Source: Clostridia bacterium
GTDB lineage: Bacteria; Bacillota; Clostridia; Oscillospirales; CAG-272
DNA: 40,112 bases
NCBI GenBank assembly: GCA_017453205.1
Contig: JAFTKO010000005.1
Coordinates: forward strand, 1-40,112
Direction: 5' to 3'
Shown: positions 25,770-33,400 of the stretch, in pieces
Position numbering within the stretch: position 1 is the stretch's first letter
Layout of the letters: each line of letters opens with the position of its first letter
The notes under the pieces: generated by a model
Seen by the model: the letters and a program-made list of their open reading frames with translations, nothing else
What the model was told of the DNA's origin: nothing
Databases searched by the model: none
Translations under genes and position numbers: made by a program

Positions 25770-25995
25770 TGATTTTTTTCGTGGGGAACTTTTTGAAAAA
25801 AGTTCCCCACACCCCTCAAAAACTTTCAACGCATTTTCTGTTTTGGTATCATGGGGATGTCAGTGCCTCTGTCGGCAGCTTTCTGACGGTATGGGAATGT
25901 TTGTTTGCTATTCCGAACAAAGGCTCCCGCAAACCATTACACCTTCTCCGCGGGAGAAGGCGGTTACCACCACCCAAAATGGTCCACGAGGTAAC
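25770..25995 (-). repeat. Modular hairpin repeat, copy 5 (long form, reversed)
   Basis: On the plus strand it begins 36 nt after the ftsK stop with a T-run and the A hairpin: arms 25781-25794 and 25797-25810 (14 bp, perfect) with loop GA, that is TC on the element strand. The middle module follows, then the inserted stem GGAGAAGG/CCTTCTCC and CCACCACCCAAAATGG. The element strand is minus. Confidence 0.75.
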
Positions 25996-26059
25996 TTTTA
26001 ATTGAAAAGCGGCAATATTTTTACATTGTTTTACGTTTAAGAAGCTTATTTTTCTCGAA

Positions 26060-26140
26060 TTTTTTTCTTCAAAACCTTTATCGATTGGGGGACGGAGAAC
26101 CTCCAAAGGCATTGCGAACATCGCAGTGCCTTTTTTGCGC
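26060..26140 (-). repeat. C module, reversed copy
   Basis: The stem AAAGGCATTGCG / CGCAGTGCCTTT (about 26112-26144 on the plus strand) is followed on the minus strand by GGAGG and CCCAATCGATAAAGGTTTTGAAG, matching the C module at 12975 and 26450. The stem sequence differs from the other copies but is paired, apart from one mismatch. Confidence 0.5.
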
Positions 26141-26164
26141 TCTGTATGCTGAAAGCTGTTGTAA

Positions 26165-26410
26165 GGCCCCTTGCCCCGAAAGCAAAGTTGCTTTTTTGAA
26201 AAGACTCCCTCCGTCTCGCGTTGCTCGCAACCGTAAAGTCGCCTTGGCGACTGTGGCGCTTGCGCCTTTCCTCTAAGTAGGGAGGCAAAAAGTGACTTTC
26301 CCATAATAGGCATACTTTTTTTGGAACGCATGTAACCTTAGGCGCCCTCTCGAGGGAGCTGTCGCGAAGCGACTGAGGGAGTCCTCAATGCAAAGTTACT
26401 TTAAAAAACG
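26165..26410 (+). repeat. GAGGGAG-type intergenic repeat, copy 3 (full length)
   Basis: A unit of about 240 bp, similar over its whole length to 35160-35400. Order of modules: GCAAAGTTGCTTTTTTGAAA, ACTCCCTCCGTCTCGCG, AAGTCGCC-TT-GGCGACT hairpin, GGCGC-TT-GCGCC hairpin, GGGAGG, a variable stretch, then CCCTC-TCGA-GGGAG, GTCGCGAAGCGAC and TGAGGGAGTC. No ORF is seen. It is part of the gene-free stretch 25734-26797. Confidence 0.7.
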
Positions 26411-26424
26411 CCTTATACAGCCAT

Positions 26425-26515
26425 CACCCACGTAAACAAAAACAGACACCGCAATGATACGGTGCCTAAAAAGGGGAGTGTTCCCAAATCGGTGAAAGTT
26501 TTTGAAAGAGCTCGA
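26425..26515 (+). repeat. C module, forward copy
   Basis: The stem AGGCACCG/CGGTGCCT type (around 26440-26470) is followed by GGGGAGTGTTCCCAAATCGG and TGAAAGTTTTTGAAAG. Copy 12975 has AGGAACC/GGTTCCT in the same place, so the paired bases have changed together. Confidence 0.6.
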
Positions 26516-26574
26516 GAAACCTTTTTTTAGATAAGTTTCCTTGACGTAAAAAATACGATATTACCTGCTTATCA

Positions 26575-26780
26575 CGGATTGTTACTGCCTCGGCAGTCCG
26601 GTTTGGGTGGTGGTACCAAACCGGATGCGGGAGCTGTTGAAAGGGTAAATCGCACCGATTTTAAAATTATATTCTTAAAAACTGCGTTGAAAGTTTTTGA
26701 AAGGGGTGTGGGGAAAACTTTTTTCAAAAAGTTTTCTCCACGAAAAAATATCTTACGTTAAAAAGTTTTCCCCACGAAAA
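26575..26780 (+). repeat. Modular hairpin repeat, copy 6 (short form, variant stem)
   Basis: The B hairpin is TCCGGTTTGG (26597-26606), loop GTGGTGGTA (26607-26615), CCAAACCGGA (26616-26625), 10 bp perfect. It is followed by TGCGGGAGCTGTTGAAAGGG and the A hairpin, with arms 26708-26723 and 26726-26741 around TC. A second partial TTTTCCCCACGAAAAAA follows. The end lies about 18 nt beyond the pantothenate kinase stop codon on the minus strand. Confidence 0.8.
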
Positions 26781-26797
26781 AACCGTCCGAATACATC

Positions 26798-27646
26798 CTA
26801 TTCATGATCATTCAACGCGGCGCCGATGACGGTGCCGAATTGGGAGTTTTGGGGGATGAGAAAACGGACGCCGAAGCCTTGGGCGTGATTTTCAAAGACG
26901 TTGCGGATGGGGGAGATATTGGTGAGGTTGCCGATCAGTACGATATCTTTGAGGCGGTAGCTGCGCGCGGCAAAGACGGCGAGCATCATGATGGTTTCGG
27001 CGACCATGTTGGTGATGCCGAGGGCAAGATCGGAGCCCGTTGCCAGATCGGAGACTTTACCGAAGTTTGCGGCGGTGAGGTTCTCGTTAATGCCTTGGTA
27101 CCGACTGTGGGAAATGTCTTTGATGCGCAGGTCGATGTTGTCAAGGTCACCGTCGGCGCAGAGCTGTTCGATGTGCTCTACGGTGTCCACGCCAAGCATT
27201 TTACGGCAGAGCCCGATCAGCGTACCGCCGCCCATGCCCGTACCGCCAAGGTACTCCACGGTGTGCTTTCCGTCCTCTTTTTTGGCATGGATGAGCGCCG
27301 TGCCCGTACCCATGCTGACCACGATCGCTTCGTCAAGCCCCGAAAGATAGAGCCCGCCGATGCCGATACTGGAAAACTCGGGAACAGGCGTACAGGTCAG
27401 ATTGTAGATGGGCTTGGTGATGACCGAGGAGCCCGCGCCCGTCATCAGAATGCGGTCGATGTCGGTGAGCTCCAAGCCGTTTTCGGCGGTGAATTTTCCA
27501 AAGGCACCGTAAATGGAGGTCAAGGGATCGGTGGCGCGTACAAATTGGGGGGCGATGAGCTCTTTTGCTCCGTCCGCTCCCTTGCGAAATCCCACGATCT
27601 TTGTCGTTGTTCCGCCTACGTCAATGCCGATTACGGTTTTGTTCAT
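26798..27646 (-). CDS. coaW: Type II pantothenate kinase
   Basis: It phosphorylates pantothenate, the first step of coenzyme A synthesis. The start chosen is ATG at 27644-27646, with AAAGGA 9 nt upstream, giving 282 aa, the usual bacterial type II size. It has an ASKHA fold: phosphate-1 motif GIDVGGTTTK at residues 6-15, MSMGTGTALIHA-like phosphate-2 region, and LGGTGMGGGTLIGL. This separates it from type I (CoaA) and type III (CoaX) enzymes. It is monocistronic with its own promoter. Some related BadF-type ATPases have other substrates, but the fit to CoaW is good. Confidence 0.9.
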   Translation of the reverse strand: MNKTVIGIDVGGTTTKIVGFRKGADGAKELIAPQFVRATDPLTSIYGAFGKFTAENGLELTDIDRILMTGAGSSVITKPIYNLTCTPVPEFSSIGIGGLYLSGLDEAIVVSMGTGTALIHAKKEDGKHTVEYLGGTGMGGGTLIGLCRKMLGVDTVEHIEQLCADGDLDNIDLRIKDISHSRYQGINENLTAANFGKVSDLATGSDLALGITNMVAETIMMLAVFAARSYRLKDIVLIGNLTNISPIRNVFENHAQGFGVRFLIPQNSQFGTVIGAALNDHE

Positions 27647-27683
27647 GATAAAAAATCCTTTCGGGAAAATGTTTTTCAAGAAT

Positions 27684-27712
27684 ATTATACCATTTACTTG
27701 TAAAAATTGCAA
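27684..27712 (-). promoter_or_regulatory. Promoter of pantothenate kinase
   Basis: TTGCAA (27707-27712), 17-nt spacer, TATAAT (27684-27689) on the minus strand. Confidence 0.7.
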
Positions 27713-27865
27713 CCTTATGTTATAATATTTTATATTATTTTTAAAATAGGATCGTCCCTACAAGGTTACCGATGAAAGTAACTTTTCTTTTGAAGGGGCG
27801 TGGGGTAACTTCTTTCATCTAACTTTTTTGGCGCAAATTTAAGCAAAACATCAACCGTTTTCAAG

Positions 27866-28075
27866 TAAAAGTAACCTTGTGGAGCATTTTGGGTGGTGGT
27901 ACCAAAATGCTCGCGGGAGCTATTGAAACAGAAAACGCACAGATTTTAAAATTTCATTTTTAAAATGCGTGAAAAGTTTTGAGGGGTGTGGGGGACGAAG
28001 CGGCTTTGCCGCTTACAACATGGCTTGCCATGTTTACTTTTCTCAAAAGTCCCCCACGAAAAAAAGCATTTTATG
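27866..28075 (+). repeat. Modular hairpin repeat, copy 7 (short form, enlarged end hairpin)
   Basis: The B hairpin is GAGCATTTTGG (27882-27892), loop GTGGTGGTA (27893-27901), CCAAAATGCTC (27902-27912), 11 bp perfect. The middle module GCGGGAGCTATTGAAACAG follows. It ends in the enlarged A hairpin, with GCGGC-TTT-GCCGC and CATGGC-TT-GCCATG subhairpins, like copy 2. It occupies most of the gap between pantothenate kinase and rqcH. Confidence 0.75.
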
Positions 28076-28153
28076 TTAACAAAGCTTATCTCCAAGAAGT
28101 TCCCCCGCCAAAAAAAAGAACAATCTCCATCCATAAGAAAGCGAGGAAAAAAC

Positions 28154-29923
28154 ATGGCATTTGACGCGGGCATGCTGGCGTGTGTGGTCGATGAGATACG
28201 CAAAACGGCATTGGGAGCGAGAATTGAAAAGGTGTTTATGCCGGAGCGAGACGAGATCGTATTGCAGATGCGGAGCTTTGAGGGCGGCAAACGGCTGCTT
28301 ATCAACGCGGGCTCCAACACACCGCGCATCGGGTTTACGTCGGCGCAAAAGGAGAATCCCGCAACGCCGCCCATGCTGTGTATGCTTTTGCGGAAGCATC
28401 TGCAAGGGGCAAAGCTCTCGGACGTCCGTCAAGCGGGCTTTGAGCGCGTGGCTGTCCTCGAGTTCGAGACGCGCGACGAGATGGGCTTTGCCTGTACACG
28501 ACGCCTTTACGCCGAGATCATGGGAAAGTACAGCAATCTCATCTTTGCAAGCGGCGAGGATAAGGTCGTTTCGGCACTCCGCACGGTGGATTTTTCCACG
28601 TCGAGCCTGCGGCAGGTCTTGCCGGGCATGACCTATGAGCTCCCCCCCAAGCAGGACAAGGAGGACCCGATCACGGTCACGCGGGAGGGGTTCTCGGCAC
28701 TGTTGGAAACGGGCAACGCCGATCGATCGATGGACAAATGGATCACAGCGACGTTCCTCGGTATCTCGGCGGCGGTGGCAAGGGAGATCGCATACCGTGC
28801 CGCGGGACGGACCGACGCGCTCCTTGGCAACGTGGACAGGACGCGTGCCGCAGACGCCTTTTTTGAGATCACCGACATGATCCGCAACGCCTCTTTTTCG
28901 CCTTGCATGATCCTCAAGGACGGCAAGCCCGTGGAGTACGCGTTTTGTGAGCTGCACCAATATGGGAGCGGCTTTGAGATGCGCCCGTATGAAAGTGCGG
29001 GGGCACTGTTGGACGACTTTTTCCACACCCGAGACCGCGAACAGCACATCAAACAGCGCGCCGCAGACGTGTTGCGCATTCTGACCAACGCCGACACACG
29101 CATCCGCAAAAAGCTTGATCTGCAACGCGCCGAGTTGGAGGACTGCAAAAAGGGCGAGGAATATAAAAAGTATGCCGACCTCATTACGGCAAACCTGTAC
29201 CGGCTTCAAAGGGGCATGACGCGCGTGGAGCTGACCGACTACGAGGACTACCGCGAGGACGGGAGCTTTGGAACGGCGGTCATTACGCTTGACAGCCGAC
29301 TTTCCCCTGCGGCAAACGCGCAGGTCTACTACAAAAAATATAACAAGAGCAAGACCGCAAAGGTCGAGCTGGCACGGCAAATTGAGCTGGGGGAGACCGA
29401 GTTGCGTTATATCGATACGGTCTTTGATGCACTGACGCATGCCGAGACCGCCGCAGACCTGACCGAGATTCGCGACGAGCTGTACCGTTCGGGGTACGCG
29501 TCCCGCATGAAGAACTACGCGCTGTCCAAAAAGAGCGCAACGCCCACGGTGGCGCACTTCCGCACAAGCGGAGGGTTCCGCGTGCTGTGCGGAAAGAACA
29601 ATCTGCAAAACGAATACATTACGCACAAGCTGGCGGGGAAGAATGACTATTGGTTCCACGTCAAAAATCTGCCCGGCTCGCACACGGTGATGCTGTGCGA
29701 GGGGGAGGAGCCGTCGGTCAAGGATTTTACCGAGGCGGCGGAGATCGCGGCGTATTTCTCGAAGGGCGCGGACGGACAGAACGTGGAGGTCGACTACACG
29801 CTCGTGCGCAACGTCAAAAAGCCCGCAGGAGCCAAGCCCGGGTTTGTCATCTATCACACCAATTGGTCCTGTATCGTTACCCCCAATGAGGAAAAAGTGA
29901 AAGCGATGAGAGAGGGAAAGTGA
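28154..29923 (+). CDS. rqcH: Rqc2 homologue RqcH (NFACT family)
   Basis: RqcH binds 50S subunits blocked by peptidyl-tRNA and adds C-terminal alanine tails that mark nascent chains for degradation. The start chosen is ATG at 28154 (GAGG 9 nt upstream), giving 589 aa. NFACT-N spans about 1-250 (MAFDAGMLACVVDEI start, then NTPRIGFT). A helical and coiled-coil middle runs to about 450. The NFACT-R domain is near 460-560, with GKNNLQNEYITHKLAGKNDYWFHVKNLPGSH. The older label is fibronectin-binding protein A (FbpA). It is preceded and followed by hairpin repeats; no operon partner is seen. Confidence 0.92.
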   Translation: MAFDAGMLACVVDEIRKTALGARIEKVFMPERDEIVLQMRSFEGGKRLLINAGSNTPRIGFTSAQKENPATPPMLCMLLRKHLQGAKLSDVRQAGFERVAVLEFETRDEMGFACTRRLYAEIMGKYSNLIFASGEDKVVSALRTVDFSTSSLRQVLPGMTYELPPKQDKEDPITVTREGFSALLETGNADRSMDKWITATFLGISAAVAREIAYRAAGRTDALLGNVDRTRAADAFFEITDMIRNASFSPCMILKDGKPVEYAFCELHQYGSGFEMRPYESAGALLDDFFHTRDREQHIKQRAADVLRILTNADTRIRKKLDLQRAELEDCKKGEEYKKYADLITANLYRLQRGMTRVELTDYEDYREDGSFGTAVITLDSRLSPAANAQVYYKKYNKSKTAKVELARQIELGETELRYIDTVFDALTHAETAADLTEIRDELYRSGYASRMKNYALSKKSATPTVAHFRTSGGFRVLCGKNNLQNEYITHKLAGKNDYWFHVKNLPGSHTVMLCEGEEPSVKDFTEAAEIAAYFSKGADGQNVEVDYTLVRNVKKPAGAKPGFVIYHTNWSCIVTPNEEKVKAMREGK

Positions 29924-29924
29924 G

Positions 29925-30130
29925 TTTTTTTGTGGGGACGGTCTTGAAGAGCGTTTTTAACGTAAAACCTTTTTTCTTCTGTGGGGGACTTTTGAATAAA
30001 AGAAAACACGTCGTATACGCCGTGTTAGAAGCGGCAAAGCCGCTTCCCCCACACCCCTCAAAACTTTCAACGCATTTTTTGTTTTTGTTTGATGGGGATG
30101 CTGTGCCTCGTTCGTTAGCTTTCTGACGAT
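29925..30130 (-). repeat. Modular hairpin repeat, copy 8 (reversed, variant loop)
   Basis: It begins right after the rqcH stop. On the plus strand there is a T-run, a partial hairpin end, then GTGGGGGACTTTTGAATAAA, then AACACGTCGTATACGCCGTG (a hairpin around CGTATACG), then GAAGCGGC-AAA-GCCGCTTC, then CCCCCACACCCCTCAAAACTT. The B end is truncated. It is nearly identical to 34878-34978 for about 60 nt. Confidence 0.65.
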
Positions 30131-30174
30131 ACGGGGTGTTGTGTAACAGTGATGCTATTACAGTGGAAATGTAA

Positions 30175-30245
30175 CCTCAGGCTCCCTCTTGAGGGAGCTC
30201 CCGCGTCAGCGGGTGAGGGAGTATACGCATGTAAATGTCAGAGAC
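30175..30245 (+). repeat. GAGGGAG-type intergenic repeat, copy 4 (short)
   Basis: GGCTCCCTC-TT-GAGGGAGC hairpin, then CCGC-GTCA-GCGG and TGAGGGAGT. It lies upstream of trxB; the trxB promoter was not clearly identified. Confidence 0.6.
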
Positions 30246-30305
30246 TTTCCCCCAAGAGGGCAAGACTTATTTCTTTATAAAAAATATTAGAAAGAGGGAT
30301 CAATC

Positions 30306-31229
30306 ATGCAATCCAATCAATACGACATCATCATCGTCGGTGCGGGACCGGCTGGCATGACCGCGGCGCTTTACACATTGCGCGCGGGCAAATCGACGCT
30401 TCTTTTGGAGGGGCAGACCTACGGCGGGCAGATCGTGCAGTCCCGCAAGGTCGAAAATTACCCGGGTGCGCCCGAGATCGGCGGCGCGGAGTTGGCAGAG
30501 CAAATGATGGCACAGCTGCGCGCACTTGACGCAAAGGTCGTTTCGGCACACGCCACGGGGCTTCGCAAGACCGTCGACGGCTACGAGGTCTTGACCGACG
30601 GGGACGTCTATTCGGCAAGCGCGGTCATTCTTGCTACGGGCGTGGGGCACCGTAAGCTGGGGGTTCCCGGGGAAGCGCAATTCATCGGCAGAGGTGTCTC
30701 CTTTTGCGCCACCTGTGACGGGATGTTCTTTCGTCGCCGCGAGGTCGCCGTGGTGGGCGGCGGCAATACCGCCGTGCAGGATGCGTTGGTGCTTTCCGAA
30801 ATTTGCGCCAAGGTCTATCTGATCCACCGCCGTGACGGCTTTCGCGCCGAAAAGCACCTTTTGGATCGTCTTGCCAAGGTCGAAAATATCGAGCTTATCA
30901 CCGATACCGTTGTGACCGAAATGAAAGGCGAGTTCACGCTCCAATCCGTGACGCTCCGCAACGTCAAGACCGATGAGGTGCGTGAGCTTGCCGTCTCGGG
31001 TGTCTTTGAAGCTGTCGGCGTCCTCCCGCAAAACGCCGCCTTTGCCGATGTTGTTGCGCTTTCCTCGGACGGCTATCTCCTTGCGGGCGACGATTGCCAA
31101 GCCTCTGCTCCCGGTATCTTTGCCGCGGGTGATTGCCGACAAAAACGTGTCCGTCAGCTCACCACCGCCACCGCCGACGGTACCGTCGCCGCCCTGTCCG
31201 CGTGTGAGTATATAGATAATAAAAAATAA
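30306..31229 (+). CDS. trxB: Thioredoxin-disulfide reductase
   Basis: A cytoplasmic flavoprotein that reduces thioredoxin with NADPH. The 307-aa protein has the FAD-binding GAGPAGMTAALY (about residues 12-23), the redox-active CATCDG near 136-141, the NAD(P)H-binding GGGNTAVQDAL, and the C-terminal FAD motif GIFAAGDCR. These are all in the order of low-molecular-weight TrxB. HRRDGFRAEK carries the basic residues usual for NADPH preference. ATG at 30306 follows AAAGAGGG. No thioredoxin gene is adjacent. Confidence 0.96.
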   Translation: MQSNQYDIIIVGAGPAGMTAALYTLRAGKSTLLLEGQTYGGQIVQSRKVENYPGAPEIGGAELAEQMMAQLRALDAKVVSAHATGLRKTVDGYEVLTDGDVYSASAVILATGVGHRKLGVPGEAQFIGRGVSFCATCDGMFFRRREVAVVGGGNTAVQDALVLSEICAKVYLIHRRDGFRAEKHLLDRLAKVENIELITDTVVTEMKGEFTLQSVTLRNVKTDEVRELAVSGVFEAVGVLPQNAAFADVVALSSDGYLLAGDDCQASAPGIFAAGDCRQKRVRQLTTATADGTVAALSACEYIDNKK

Positions 31230-31244
31230 AAGAAAAGAATAAAA

Positions 31245-31330
31245 GTTTTTTCGCGGGGGAACCCCTTTTGGGCAAAAGGGGCTCCCCCGCACCCTCTCAC
31301 CAAAACCTTTTACCGATTGGAGGCATTTGT
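31245..31330 (-). repeat. Modular hairpin repeat, copy 9 (A hairpin plus C remnant, reversed)
   Basis: 15 nt after the trxB stop there is a T-run, then CGGGGGAACCCCTTTTG pairing with CAAAAGGGGCTCCCCCG around GG (one mismatch), then CACCCTCTCACCAAAACC and CCGATTGGAGG, the end of a C module. The arm sequence is strongly changed from the other copies while still paired. Confidence 0.65.
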
Positions 31331-31414
31331 CTTTGTACAGTATGCTTTGACCGAAACGATGTTAAAATTTTGAACTTTTTCGGTGCTTCAAAAAATGATC
31401 ACGGCATAAGTACA

Positions 31415-31635
31415 GGAATGTAATCAAATGTAACCATGTGGACCATTTTGGGTGGTGGTACCAAAATGGTGGCGGGAGCTATTGTTTGGAACAACGTACT
31501 AACATTCCTATGCCGTCAGAAAACTATCGAACGAGGCACAGACATTCCCATGATGCCAAAACAGAAAATGGGTTGAAAGTTTTGAAAGGGTGTGGGGAAA
31601 CTTTTTCAAAAGTTTCCCCACAAAAAAACAAAAAG
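31415..31635 (+). repeat. Modular hairpin repeat, copy 10 (short form)
   Basis: Prefix AATGTAACCATGTGG; B hairpin ACCATTTTGG (31442-31451), loop GTGGTGGTA (31452-31460), CCAAAATGGT (31461-31470). The long middle module follows (GGAACAACGTACTAACATTC to GATGCCAAAACAG). The A hairpin has arms 31592-31605 and 31608-31621 around TC. Confidence 0.8.
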
Positions 31636-31662
31636 CTGCCGAGAAAAAATGATAAAAAAGGC

Positions 31663-31691
31663 TTGACAAACATATCATATTATGATATCAT
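31663..31691 (+). promoter_or_regulatory. Promoter of ABC-transporter operon
   Basis: TTGACA (31663-31668), 17-nt spacer, TATCAT (31686-31691). The start codon lies 36 nt downstream of the -10 box. Confidence 0.8.
31672..31688. promoter_or_regulatory. Palindromic operator inside the ABC-operon promoter
   Basis: ATATCATA-T-TATGATAT is a perfect 8-1-8 dyad filling the spacer and entering the -10 box, where a bound dimer would block RNA polymerase. Its geometry would suit a MarR- or GntR-type (YtrA-like) repressor, but no regulator gene is adjacent. Confidence 0.65.
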
Positions 31692-31727
31692 GTATTCCAA
31701 TGAAAATCCAAAAAAGGAGGGGATATT

Positions 31728-32453
31728 TTGAAAAAACGTTGGAAAAAGATCAACCGCGGATTACTTCTCGGTGCTGTCCTTTTGGTGGGGCTTGTGGGCT
31801 TCATTGTCTTTAAAGAGGTGCAGTTTCGTCAGGAGCTCCCGAAGATCCGAGAGAGCGCCGAGGCATATGTGCAGGATCTGTTGGCGCTCAACGTCTCTTT
31901 GGAGGGCGAGGAGCTTGGAAAGGACTTGACCGATGAGCAACGCGCACAGAAAAAGGCGGCGCTTGACAAGCTGATTGCCGACCGTATGGCAACGGGCGAC
32001 GGTGAGGAGGGGAACTATTATGTCCTCACGGCTTCGGAGCTCCGCGCGAACTACGAGGAGATGCTGGAGGGTGCACCCGCAACGCTTTACCGCAATTTGG
32101 AATTTGATATTCCCGAGAACCGTATCAACGTGACCTCGGAGGGCAGCGACTATGCGTATGTTTCGATCTATCTGCAAAACATCTCGGTGGAGGCGTGTGG
32201 TATGATCGACCAAATGTTTGGCGGCGAGTCCACCAAATATTACTATGACACGGAGATCTACGACAAGGAGTTCGCCGAGGGCGAGGAGTTTGAAAACTAC
32301 ATCGACAAGACGTGGTACACCTGCACCTTTGGCGGTAACGCGACCCTGCAAATGCAGCGTGTGGACGGCGAGTGGAAGGTCACGGGCGTTTATTGCTACA
32401 CGTGGTCGCAATCGGTACGCGAGATCAATGAAAAGGAGGCGGTCAAGGAATGA
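31728..32453 (+). CDS. Uncharacterised membrane-anchored protein of ABC operon
   Basis: The start is TTG at 31728, with AAGGAGGGG upstream; the protein has 241 aa. A basic N-terminus and one membrane segment (about residues 10-30) are followed by an extracytoplasmic domain. This is acidic and helical at first (EEL, DEQRAQKKAALDKL), then beta-rich with many Tyr and Asp residues. There is no lipobox and no recognised domain. The stop overlaps the start of the ATPase gene (ATGA), so the three genes form one coupled operon. It may act as an accessory or sensor of the transporter; that is inference from position only. Confidence 0.75.
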   Translation: MKKRWKKINRGLLLGAVLLVGLVGFIVFKEVQFRQELPKIRESAEAYVQDLLALNVSLEGEELGKDLTDEQRAQKKAALDKLIADRMATGDGEEGNYYVLTASELRANYEEMLEGAPATLYRNLEFDIPENRINVTSEGSDYAYVSIYLQNISVEACGMIDQMFGGESTKYYYDTEIYDKEFAEGEEFENYIDKTWYTCTFGGNATLQMQRVDGEWKVTGVYCYTWSQSVREINEKEAVKE

Positions 32454-33400
32454 AAGACGTCATTTTACATATCGAGCATCTTTCCAAAACGCTCGGCAGA
32501 CGTGAGATCTTGCACGACATTTCCTTTGATACCTACGCGGGCGAGGTCTTTGGTTTTCTCGGACCGAACGGCGCGGGCAAGACCACGACCATCAAGATCG
32601 CCGCGGGGCTTTTGACCTTGGACGAGGGCGAGATCAGCATTGCGGGACATGATATGCGCACGCAATTTGAAGCGGCGATGGCACAGGTAGGCGGCATTGT
32701 GGAGAACCCCGAGTTTTACAAGTACCTTTCGGGACTGGAAAATCTGCGCCTGTATGCGGCGATGCGTGACGGCGTGACCGAGGAGCGCATCCGCGAGGTG
32801 GTGCACCTGGTAGGGCTGGACAATCGCATCCGCGACAAGGTGGGAAAATATTCGCTGGGTATGCGTCAGCGTCTCGGCGTGGCACAGGCGATTTTGCACC
32901 GTCCGCGCCTCTTGATCCTTGACGAGCCGACCAACGGTTTGGATCCTGCGGGCATCAAGGAGCTGCGCGACATCCTCAAGAGCTTGGCGCACAACGAGGG
33001 CATCGGTGTGATGGTATCGAGCCACTTGATGAGCGAGATGGAGCTGATGTGTGACCGTGTGGGCGTGATCGTGCGCGGACAGCTCCAAAGCGTGCATCCC
33101 ATCGACGAGCTGATCGCCGCCACGACACCCGATCGCGCCGAGTTTTTATTGCGCGTCAACGATCCTGCCCGTGCCACGGGGCTGCTTTCGTTCCTGCCCG
33201 AGGGCGCGCTCAAAATGGGCGAGGACGGAACACTGGATCTGGTTCTCCCCATGGCGGGGTGCGACGCGGCGTTGGCAAAGGTCAACCGCGCGCTTATTAT
33301 GGGCGGCGTGTCGCTTTACACGGTATCCAAAAAAGAAAACCGCAAGCTCGAGGATGTGTTCATCGAGCTGACGGGCGAGGGAGGTGGACAGATTGCATAA
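32450..33400 (+). CDS. ABC transporter ATP-binding protein
   Basis: The 316-aa ATPase has Walker A GPNGAGKTTT (about residues 40-49), the signature YSLGMRQRLG (about 135-144), Walker B LLILDEPTNGLDPAG, and the switch histidine in SSHLMSEME. A C-terminal extension of about 90 residues is typical of the CcmA / bacitracin-type exporter subfamily (BcrA-like), which pairs with multi-span permeases. Both ends overlap its neighbours, by 4 nt upstream and 8 nt downstream. The likely role is export of, or resistance to, a peptide or lipid-targeting compound; the substrate is unknown. Confidence 0.92.
   Translation: MKDVILHIEHLSKTLGRREILHDISFDTYAGEVFGFLGPNGAGKTTTIKIAAGLLTLDEGEISIAGHDMRTQFEAAMAQVGGIVENPEFYKYLSGLENLRLYAAMRDGVTEERIREVVHLVGLDNRIRDKVGKYSLGMRQRLGVAQAILHRPRLLILDEPTNGLDPAGIKELRDILKSLAHNEGIGVMVSSHLMSEMELMCDRVGVIVRGQLQSVHPIDELIAATTPDRAEFLLRVNDPARATGLLSFLPEGALKMGEDGTLDLVLPMAGCDAALAKVNRALIMGGVSLYTVSKKENRKLEDVFIELTGEGGGQIA

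Noticed and set aside
26165-26410. Possible CRISPR-like array in the GAGGGAG repeats
   Set aside because: Repeats are not regularly spaced, there are no unique spacers of constant length, and no cas genes are present.
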